Source: Sipunculus nudus
Taxonomy: Eukaryota; Annelida; Sipuncula; Golfingiida; Sipunculidae
DNA length: 64,000 bases
Direction: 5' to 3'
Assembly (NCBI GenBank): GCA_026874595.1
Contig: CM049319.1
Coordinates: forward strand, 3,564,601 to 3,628,600
The translations under genes and the position numbers were made by a program. Every line of letters starts with the position of its first letter. Positions within the stretch are counted from its first letter, which is position 1. This document shows positions 26,501-38,500 of this stretch, piece after piece. The notes under the pieces were generated by a model that was not told where the DNA came from, ran no database searches, and worked only from the letters and a program-made list of their open reading frames with translations.

Positions 26501-29500
26501 CAGAGACCTAATTACAGGTTTCCATGGAGACTTTTCATAGGTCTCTCACTGTGTGAGGAATGAAGAATCTAGGTCCAGTCTTTACAATTTGTGCCCTGTT
26601 GACAGATGTTCACATTTTTAAAGGTCTCAAAAATAGAGAAAACAATTTGTAAAAAATCGAAAAATACAGGTGGCGCCATCAGTCTGCAGACACTGATGAA
26701 ACATCTTATGATCAATATTTATGCAAAAAATCATGACCATCAGTGATGTAGTTAATGAGATATTGAAGTTTTTGTATGAAATTTTTGACTATTCTGGGGG
26801 GGGTACTTTGGGGCCCCATAGCTCAAAGAATATGGGTAACAGAGACCTAATTTCAGGTTTCCATGGAGACTTTTCATAGGTCTCTCAGTGTGTCAAAAAT
26901 TAAGATTCTAGGTCCAGTCTTTACTATTTCTGCCCTGTTTACAGATTTTCACATTTTTAAAGGTCTCAAAAATAGAGAAAAAAATTCATAAAAAATCTAA
27001 AAATATAGGTGGCGCCACCAGTCTGCAGGAACTAATAAAACTTCTCATGATCAATATTTATGCAAAAAATCATGACCATTAGTGATGTAGTTAATGAGAT
27101 ATTGAAGTTTTTGTATGAAATTTTTGACTATTCTGGGGGGGGTACTTTGGGGCCCCATAGCTCGAAGGATATGGGTAACAGAGACCTAATTTCAGGTTTC
27201 CATGGTGACTTTTCATAGGTCTCTCAGTGTAACAAGAATTAGGATTCTAGGTCCAGTCTTTACGATTTGTGCCCTGTTTACAGATTTTCACATTTTTAAA
27301 GGTCTCAAAAATAGAGAAAAAAATTTGTAAAAAATCTAAAAATATAGGTGGCGCCACCAGTCTGCAGGAACTGATGAAACTTCCCATGATCAATATTTAT
27401 GCAAAAAACTTATGACGATAAGTGATGTAGTTAATGAGATATTGAAGTTTTTGTATGAATTTTTTTAATATTCTGGGGGGGGGGGGTACTTTGGGGCCCC
27501 ATAGTTCGAAGGATATGGGTAACAGAGACCTCATTTCTGCTTTCCAAGGAGATTTTTCATGGACCTCTCAGAATGTAAAGTTACAAGATTCTAGGTCCAG
27601 CGGTTACGATTTGTGCCAGGTTAACGGACAGACGTACGGACGGACAGACGGCACGGCAGATGGACAGACGGATGACGGACAAAGAGTGATCGCTATAGCT
27701 CAGATGACTTACAGTCAGCTGAGCTAAAAATGCTGCAAATATTATGTACTAGTAATATTGATCATAACCTGAAGATGCCTCACAAAAAGTTATTTACAAA
27801 CGTGAAAGTTTTTCTCAAAGGTGATGAACAACATCAACTCAAAGAAGATTACAGCTTCATTTAAGAGACAGAAGAGAATGAAATATTAAAGGACAGAAAT
27901 CAAAACACTCCCTACCCACATCTACCATATCTATTTAATTTAACTTCCATTACTATTTATCAAAATATAAAAATAAAGAATTTTAACCAATGCTTTGTCC
28001 ATGTAAAAATAAATGATTACACAATCAGCATATAATTCTGAACTGTCAATGGCAGCATTGCCCTTAGTTTTCATATCACTTGATTTCTGGTATTCTTGCA
28101 ACATTTCTGCAAAACAAAGATGTTTCAGTCACATCAGTATCGACTTGTCACTTATACACCCACCCGTTTGAGATAAGTTGACACCTTCTCGCAAGACGTC
28201 ATGTGTTCGTTCATTACCCGGATCTCGTTCAGCTCCCGCAGCTGCTTTCCAGCTCGTAACTCCGTCAGGTTAGCTTCATACTGGACCTGTCAATAAATAA
28301 TATATATGACCAGTTTAACAATAATTATATTAAAGGACATGACCAGCGAAATATACCCCATTTGTGTAGAGTGCATCTTACCCCTATTAAAGTGACATAT
28401 CGCTGGTGACCTGTGCTGACTGAGCTTGATTAATGAGCAATTAGGCAAATATGTGGCTACTCGCCTCGGGGTCAGTGCTACAGAGCCGCTCGGGTTCTCA
28501 AGTGCAGGCACAGGCTGTGACGTCAGCTCAGGAACTGCAGGCTTACTACGGCAGTCACCCTGTGAATACACAATTGCACAGCAATTTTTAATACGTCAGC
28601 TGTGAATGATAAAATCTCCACGTTAATATCGTCCCGCGTGAGAGAAAGGTGTGCAAGTCCTTTAAAATAATGCGAATGACTAACAGACGGGTATCCTTAT
28701 CTTATTAATATAATGCTTGATAATTTAATTTGCATAATATGCGATACATTTAACCAGGTCAGGGCTGACCGCAGTTTTAAGACGTCCTTCAATTTAGGTA
28801 TACGTATACTTCAAAGGAAGGACGGTCGTCCTTCGAAGTACGAAACCCACAGCCTTCGTGTTGCCAACTTGCGATTACTTTATCGGTATTTTCTCCATAT
28901 TAAGTCAATGTTTATTGGTCAGTTTTTAGCTCAGAGCCACTGCCAATGAATCGGGCAACTTGATTGGATGCCAGATGACAAGAACGCATTTTGCCCAAAG
29001 TGGCGGACACGAGACGATCTTTGACGAGGTTCTTTGCACACAACGTTTAAATTGAGCTATTATGAGCGTATTATCAAACGGGCAACATAAACTTTATGTT
29101 AGTATGAAGAATTAATTACTATTTTAACGGAATTCGGATAGTTAATTAAGATTCTATCGTCAATTTTAAAGCAATCTACTGTTATCCATGCATTGTTTGT
29201 AAGTTGTGTATATTCGCGTACTTAAATTGACTGCGCTAGCATGCCGTGAAAAACGATTAAAAATATGTAAAAATATAAATAAAGATATAGCTGTCAGATA
29301 TTTTGTGGAAATTATTTATTTTGTTTATTTAATAAACTTAATAATATTAGAAGTATATGATGTTGATATGTTACATGTAGGCCTATACCGGTGCATGGTG
29401 CAGTGTTTATGCACAAGACGCCCGTGTGTGTTTGCAAAATGTCAGTTAAATATTCTGTTTGCTTATTCAATTTAGTTATAAATGATATATTGTAAAAAAA

Positions 29501-32500
29501 AAATTGTATATTTAAAAAATAAAACTGTACATATGAATTAATGTACCCACGCAGGAAATTTGTAATACTTGCCATCACAATGTCCATGGTGGACATAAAT
29601 ATATTTATATACTTTTTTATTTGTAATGGGTTATATTTATCCTGCAGGAACAGATGATAACAGCTATGTATCTTCACAGCTGTGGTCGCGGCAGCAAACC
29701 TTGGTGTGCAATTGTGCATGCCTCCGGGCTTCCGATGAACTCCAGTTAACACTTCAGATCTTTTAAATCACGTTCATTCATTATACATTAAATCCATTTG
29801 TAATGTGTTTTTCATATTTTTTTGTTTCTGATAATAAAATAATACATCATTGTGAAAAGGTTCAATTGATTTTTTATTCAACATTTCAGGTGTTTATATA
29901 TCACATGATTGAAAAATTAAACAAGATGTGTCATCATCTGGCTTTAATCATCTGGCTTTATTAGTTCGTTAATAAAATCTGCAAACAAAGAGACATATAT
30001 GAATAATGATTTTTATGAATTTATTTTTATAATTTTAGGTCTTCTATGAATGAACATTGCAAAAAAAAAAATGTTGCCAATTTTAATCATGTGTTAATTC
30101 ATTACACAGAAGTCTAGTAAATTACCGTATATTTTAAAATATACATAAAAATCGCTCTAAGAAAGAATTTAAGAAAGCCTTTTTCCAGTTAAATCTGCCG
30201 TGGAGCCTTTGTGCATCACATGATGTTGTCATTTTCAGCGGAACTTGTATAAATACAATGAACTAATTCTTTTATTCATGCAGAATTGAACACAAAGACA
30301 CGTTTTGTAAAGAAATTGCTATGTCAATTCTTGGTATAGTCATACTTGAATTATTTTATAGGCGCACTTCAAAATGAAATATATCCAGATATTAATTTGT
30401 TTAATTATGACACGAATGATTCCTATATGAAATCCATATGTTAATATCAGTGCCTGAGGATTTCCTTTCACTGTTATTGGAAGGAAGACATACTTTTGGT
30501 AAGTTATCTAGAGGCGTACTTCGATTTTAGCACGTGACTATATACAACTTACAAGCAATGGAGAAACAGTGGATTGCTTAAAGTCGGCAAAAAAACGCTG
30601 TACATCACCGGTAGGCCTACATATCAAAGTTATATTTTTATAATATTATTGGAATTATAAAATACACAACAAAGCAATTTCCCAAAAATATACCTGGCAG
30701 CCAGATCTTAATTTATATATATTTTTACATAATTTGTACGAGGGGCTTCAATTTTTATTGTTTTTTAAGGCATGCTTGCAGGATGTTATAGAGGTGTACT
30801 TATGTGTTAAGTACGCGACTAAATACAACTAACAAGCAATGGGAAACAGTGGATTGCTTTTAAATTTGCAATATAATTTTAATAAACTATCCAAATTTCG
30901 TTAAGATAGTAATCAATTCTTCATTCTAATATAAAGTTGATGTTGCCTGTGTTATAATACGCTGACAATGGCTCGATTGTAAAGTGGTGTGAAGGCTAAG
31001 CACAAAACGGAACGAGCTAATGGCCCCTCCCAGCTTGCTCGCCTCACGCAAACAAAGTTGACCCATTTCTTCAAACGTTCTGGCTGGCTCAAAGGAAACC
31101 TGTGTAAACTCACACCATCATTATTTTAACTATTAACAATCGGACGCAATACAGGAAAAGGTACACCTGTTGTCATGAATTCTCACATATGGCTTTGTTA
31201 TGACCGACTGCCGTTCCTGAGCTGACGTCATTCCGAATATTCATGAGGCACGGAACCGATCATTGCCGAACGCGGACAGGGTAATACCAAGCATCTTAGA
31301 GCTCTTATTAGATGCGTTTTTAATTACTTTAGACCTGTAGTAACGACTACACACAGAGCCAAAAGTTACAAAAACAATTCATTTACGGGATAATATGATC
31401 AAATTGCGGTTTTATTTACGCTGGTCATGTCCTTTAACAATCAGATTTAATTATAGCATTATCTGAAATTATCTCTCTAAGAATTTCATGGGTTTTTTTT
31501 TGCACTTTAAAGAAATGTGCACCTGGTCCAGATTAAAAGCAAGGTATCGTTAAAGTGTATGATAAAACTTAAGCAAGAGATTCACTTTGATACCTTGATA
31601 ACTGTCAGGACTTTGGGTTTTATAAAGGAACATGAAAAGAGAGTGGGCAGCAAGAAAATGTGACATTTAAATGTTGTATGTTTAATCTTTATTTTGCATT
31701 TAACTGATGGAAATTACCATTAAGTTCGGGGATTCCACCTGACCTGACTTTGCATAGTTCATTATTGTACTGGATAGTTAGCACACCTGTAGACACCTGA
31801 TGATGATTAATTTTGACATTATGTATACGTTGCATGATGCGTGCTTAATGAATACTGTATATCCACCTGAACTCTCATGATTTCAACTTCTATTTCTTCT
31901 TTGGCATCAGCAAACAGGGCACTATCCAGCTCTGAATTGTCAGACCTACAAAACAAGATTACTGGCTCATTTATACATGTATCACTGCCCACATGGTCCT
32001 GAAATTTCAAACCCACTCAGTAGAAAAATTTGCAAAGTTCTTTATGAGACACACTCCTCCCCCCCCCCCCCCCCCCCACACACACACACTTTCAAAAGAA
32101 TACACACGTACTGCATGTGAAAAACTAAAGAGCCTGTGAATACAGTGGAACCTGTGATAAGAGACCACCCGTGGGACTGGCTGTAATTCACAGGTGGTCC
32201 TGTTACACAGATCAGTTATCAACCGAGTGAATACTTTCAGTCCACTCAATTATGGTCCCAATAGACAGGTGGTCTATTCGACAAGTTCCACTGTATATTA
32301 ATTGAGGATATTTATCACTGACCTAGGTTGTTTATTTTCAGGTAACATTTTCTCCCTTAAATAACAAGATTACAAAACTGATCAGACAGTAGGTGACGAT
32401 TATTATAAATGTGACCACAATCCAAATGCTGTGCTGTTAAAAATACTGTCATGAACAAGGCTACACAATTCACTGATTTAAAACTTTAACATACTTAGTA

Positions 32501-35500
32501 ATTCATGAGTCTAATACTGGTGATATAATCAATATCATACCTGAGGTTTAACTGGTTCAGATATTCTACTTCATGCAGATTCTTCATCAGTTTAGTGATA
32601 CACACCTGGGCCTGTAGTCCTAGCAAAGTTTCCTGTAGTAATAAAACATGAAATAGAGACAGGTAGTCCAAACTTCTAAGGTTTCCTGTAGTAAATACAG
32701 ACACACACACACAGTCTGGTAATCTTGCTGAAGCAATCGAGCTTTGTCTAATGGCTTGTAAGGAGGGTATAAGCAAATAACCAACTTCAGTACAGACATA
32801 GCTGGAACGATTTTACAGATTTATTTATTCCTCTAGCATATATCTTATACAGCCGTCACATCAGTTTGTAAAATATCACAACACTTGTTTGACAATTTTA
32901 CCTTAATAATTGTTTTCAATGGCCAATTGGGCTAGGAACTGCAGACTTATTCACTTCCAGAAATGAAAAGTGCTGAAAATATGCCACTGAGGGTACATAT
33001 CAGCCAGAATCTTGAACACTGCCCATCATGCTAGCACTTACAACACTGATTTAAGCTTGCTGTTGTGCCTGCTATGGGCTACCAAGGCAACTAGTGGCAC
33101 ATGTGCAATGGTGCTCAATTGAAGCCAAATCAGTTACTAGAGGCCATACCACATAAACATAAGCTATAGTGACTTAGTCTTGAGTTTCCAAGATAATTTC
33201 ACCACAACCTGTCTGCCTTGTTTCCTACTGTAGGCTTAGCTTCTGAGGTGCTCAAACATACCTTTTTGGTTCTGTTTGTCACAGAACATAGATCACAGTG
33301 ACCTTATTCTGGATTTCCAAAGAAGACCTATCAACATGTAAAGTTTGCACTTCCTGGACCTTGCAGTTACAAAATGTGCCTTTTTAGCAGAAAAGATGGC
33401 TGGGCGGACAGGCAGAAAATGGAGAAAGGACTCTCCCCCCACAGGTCAGATGATATTCAGTCATCAAACCTTATTAAATGAAGGAAAGCACACTCCTTGG
33501 CAGATCAGCAAGTTTTGTGTGGTCTTACCTCAGCTTTGACAGCCCTGTTCAGCGCCTGCTGGAACTGGAGTTGTGAGATGGAGCTCCCTGGTTTAGCATC
33601 CTTGTCTTGGCCGTCAGTCATGGTGGCCCGGTTTCTCATAGCTTTCTTGAAGAAGAGTGGTGTCTGAACTCCAACAGTTACCGTTTCCACATCATCAGTC
33701 ATCATCGATCCATCAGTCAGATCGATGCGAGGAATGTCAGATTTTTCAGTGTTTATTCCTACTTCACACATGTTAAATGCGTAGCAATGGACGCCGAAGT
33801 CTGCAGTTTTGACACGTTTAGTGTTCACTGATTTGTCAGTTTTTTCCACCTCCTTTGGTTTACTAGCATCCTTGTCTGATTTTGTACACTTATTTCCCAT
33901 TGGCTCAAACACTGGTGCATTAGTGTTAAGCGAACTGTCCAGTTTCTTCATACCAGGAGCAGTGGGCACAGGTAGTGGTATGACAGGATGAACGGGCACC
34001 CTCTGACAGACCAGTCGGTTAACAGCGGGCGGCTGGATTAACTGTGGGGGTGTCTGTAACAACAACACACGCTGGGCTGGTTCTGGTCTGTTTAAGTACA
34101 CCGCCTTACCCACACTCTCTGATCCTGGGTCATTGTTCCCACTGACCGTCCTTGGTTTAAATTCAGGATAACTGCTGATACTGCCTGGCTTAGGTTTAAA
34201 TTCTGAGTCGCTGTTAACACTGCTTGATTTAGTGACATTGTCAACACTGCTTGGCCTAGGTTTAACTACAGAATCACTGTCAACACTGCTTGGCCTAGGT
34301 TTTTCTACAGAATCTTTGTCAACACTGCTTGCCCTTGGTTTCAATTCAGAGTCATTATTAACACTGCTTGGCCTAGGTTTAAAGTCCGAGTCACTGTTGA
34401 TAGCTGTGGTTCTAGGTCTAACTCGAGCATCACTGTTGGCACCGCTTGTTCTGAGCTGAACGTCAGATTCATTACTGCAAATAACTGTTCTTGGTTTCGA
34501 GTCAGAGTCACTACTAGTCACAGGTTTAACCTCAGAGTCACTTTTAATCACAACTCTTCGGTGTTTATATTCAAAATCAATGCTGGTGGCTTTCACAGTT
34601 TCAGGTTTCATCTCCGAGTCACTGCTGATGACCACCGTTCTTGGTTTAAATTCTGGTGAATCAATGTTCAGTGCATGTGTACTTTCAACCTTCCTTGTTA
34701 AACTTGGTATGAATACAGGCGAGGATGGATCAAGGTGAAAATCACTGGTTATTTTATCCACTGGGTCAACATTTTTGTTCATATTATCTATACTGGAAGG
34801 GGTCTCTGCTTGGCCTTCAGTCACTGAATTTCTCTCTATTTCAGAATCATCCATCTCTAAAGCTTGTGTTTTCAAATTAACGGTTCCAGAATTTTTTTCT
34901 GTCATTTCTGAACACAAATGGGGGTCTTCCTCAATGGTAGGTTTCATATGTTCTTGTGTTAAGGTTTTACTATCAATGGAAATGCAGGATTCTTTTTGGG
35001 CATCACATGCTTCACCGGTAGACTGTGTGACCCCTTCATTTGGAGTTATTTCATTCCCAGTCTGGTTGTCAGCATCATGCAGTTTCTGCTTGTCGAGCAT
35101 TTCAGTGATTTCAGTTATTTCTGTATCAGCAGTGCCCTGATTGATAACATTAGACAAGTTTTTCACTGTTTCATTTTCAACTGATTCATCGTTCTGGCTC
35201 CAGGGTTCATACCCTGATACGCCTGCCTTTAATTTTGCGCTTCCAAATATGTCCTTCATCTCCCCGGTTTCCCAAACCTCATGAATGGACTTCCCAGTCA
35301 TAGCAGATTTTATTCCAGCCTCATGCTCAATATGATTATTATTAATGGTCATTTCACTGTTTTCCATGTCCATTTCACCAGCAGGCCCACTAGGTGGAGC
35401 TACCCAAGTGACAGTGTCTTCATTTCTAGCATTGCACTCGTCAGCCACTCTCTCCTCTACAAATGCCATGTTGATCTGATTTACATTATCACTGAAGGAT

Positions 35501-38500
35501 CCACTTTCTGACGGAGTTAGACTTCGTGAAATATCTGTGTAGAAGTCACTCATACTGGATCTCCCCAGTGCTTGGGAGAGATTGTAAAACTCTTCTTTAC
35601 TGGCCGTGAGGTCAGCGAAGATATCTGTAGCAGCACTGTCACTGGCTGCCACAGCCTTCTGTTGTTTGTGGAATTCTTTACTCGCTGAAAGGTTTGTGAA
35701 GGTATCGGTAGAAGCTGCTTTCACATTGCTTACAACAGGCTTCTCTTGCTGCATGTAGAACTGTTCTTTACTGGTTTGGAGAGTTGTGACAGTATAAGCA
35801 GCTGCACTCTCAGTGGCTTTCACAGCTGGTTGCTGTTGTTTCTGAAACTCACTTTTATTGGCTGACAGGTTGCTGGGGGTGTCGCCTGCAGCATTCTCGT
35901 GGACTTTTGCAGGTTTGAGCTGATGTTTTGGTGCTGCAAGTACAATAACATCATTTATTTTATAGATGCCCATTCAGTCGTAATGGTATAAAAGAACCAG
36001 GCCGATAATACAACAGCTGTATATTAGATGTACAAATGAAACCCTTAATTCACAGTAATTCAGATGGTGATATCTTTCTGAAGCAAATACAAACAGACAA
36101 ACAGAAAATGGTTCTTCATTATTTAAGATAAGCTAAATTTACTTATCCTTTGCTGTATAAATTATGCAGTATGCAGAAAAAGACGAGTTTACTATTGAAA
36201 CAAAACTAAATTGGTTTATAACACTGCATATTAGTGTCATTATCATTATTTATTTGAAAGGTACTTGATACAGTGCAGACAGTGGTACATGTTCAAACTC
36301 ACCTATAATAAGCGTGTAATAGAATATGAAATCCTTTCAAGGTGGAACAGTCTTTGTATTATGTCCTTGTACCTCTTGTCAGATTCAATAATACTATCAG
36401 TAAGTTGAGGTTTGGTCATTAAAAAGCAGAATAGCTGGTCCTAGCTGTAAGGTAATGTAGTCATCTATGTCTGTTGGTTGGTTTGTCTGTAGGTTAGTTT
36501 CACCTATGTAAGCGAATATGTAATGCTTACAGTTGGTAATCTGGTGTTAAGGATATTTTTATTAGACAGCAAAGTAACAAAAATGCTCAGCTCTCTGCAC
36601 TGGCTGTCCGGGGTTCAATCCCCAGTGTGGCTATGAGAGTGGGTTGTACCAGCCCATCCAAGGTCAAGTTGTTGGTTTCTCTGGTTCTCTCCACCTATAA
36701 ACAGTACCACCTAAAACCTGGGGAGTGCCTTGATTAAGTACAACAACTATTTGTACAATCTGCGAAAATAATTAGAGTTTTAACTGTGGATGTAGCAACA
36801 AAACATCTACCAGCGGGTTCTGATACGACTATTCCCAGGCTCTCAGCAGTGCATCTAAACTGGTCCTCCATCTTCTGTCTCCTGACATCGTCCTCATTTT
36901 TAACTTGTTCTGTAAAGAATAAATGTAACATTTATAAAGGATTACATCCATTCCTCATCAGGTCTGTTCATCTGTTACAACTGATCCTACTATCCACACC
37001 TTGTTCAACAAGTGACCCATGGGTCATGACGCTCAGCTGCCATGCATGACCTGTGACATCATGGACTGAGATTCACAACTTCCAGTCAAATTTTGAAGAA
37101 CCAATTTGCCAATTTGTTGAAAATTTTCTATGACAACAGAAATATATATCACCTATGTCTGGTTAAAACACAGTGAATTGATGGTCTGAGGAAAATGCAT
37201 GATTGTTAAGCTATCAGGAACTATTCCAACAGCTTGCTTGAAACCTGTCAGTCTCATAAGGAACTTCACAAAGGGCAAATATAAGATCAAAATATATAGC
37301 AAAAATCAAGGAAATACATGCCAGAACTAGAATACAGGTAGTCGACAAGCGACTACGTGTATCCGCCTAAATCAGAGTGGAACTGGTGAAGTGAGGCATG
37401 GATTGAGTGGCAAGGGGAAATAGAGTGAAGTGTTGCATATTAGCATGGATGTCTGCAGCCCCATTGTGTATGTAGGTTGCGCCACCTACCACAAAATCCA
37501 GAAAGCTGTCCAAGTTGTATACATATGCAAAATTTAAGGCAGATAAGTCAAACCACTACATGTATATGAGTGATTTTTGCCCTTGGCAGACAAACAGTTG
37601 GACGCTGTGCAAAAATGGCTGCAGGTGGTGCCACCAGTTTTGCGTATGATAAAGAGCTATGTGAGAACTATACACATGCAAAACTTTGGCCCAATCGGTC
37701 AAACGGTTCCCAAGATATGATCTTGGATATCTGCTGCATAAATGTAGAATGTAGGTGGCGCCACCTGTCATAAAATCAAGAGAGCTGTCGGGGATGTATA
37801 AACCTGCAAAATTTTAGGCAGATATGTCAAACCACTGCAGAGATATGAGTGATTTTATCCCATGGCAGACAAATAGACGGGAGCTGTGCAAAAATGGCTG
37901 CAGGTGGCGCCACCAGTTTTGCGTATGATACAGAGCTATGTGAGACCTATACACATGCAAAATTTTGGCTCAAGCGGTCAAACGGTTCCCGAGATATGAG
38001 CTTGGATGTCTGCAGCGTAAACGTTAATGTAGGTGGCGCCACCTGTCATAAAATCAGAAAAGCTGTCTAGGATGTATACCCATGCCGAATTTTAGGTGAA
38101 TTAGTCAAACCACTGCAGAGATATGAGTGATTTTAACCCCAGGCAGATGAACAAATGGACACTGTGCAAACATGGTTGCAGGTGGCGCCACCTTTTGTTG
38201 TATATGTTATAAAGCTATCCCAGGGCTATATTTGTATACGCATGCTGAATTTCAGGTGAATTAGTCAAACCACTGCGGAGATATGAGTGATTTTAACCCA
38301 AGGCATACAAACAGATGGACACTGTGCAAACATGGTTGCAGGTGGCGCCACCATTTTTTGTATGTTAAACAGCTCTCCAAGGGCTACATTTGTGCAAAAA
38401 AATTTCCTGATCGGTCAAACGGTTCCCGAGATATGTTGGTTTATGTGTGGAAACAGACACACAAACTGACGCAGTGCAGAAGAAAGGTCAGAGGTCAAAA

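Noticed and set aside
28290-28571. Minus-strand frame with PAVPELTSQPVPALENPSGS, at first taken for an exon
   Set aside because: It lies inside the left end of the TTAA-flanked element. The CCTGAGCTGACGTCA block is repeated inverted at the other end, so it is element sequence.
29206-29752. Overlapping frames of 89 and 146 codons as a possible transposase inside the TTAA element
   Set aside because: Very AT-rich, Ile/Asn/Tyr-biased translations without a DDE/D pattern or zinc finger. They look like chance frames.
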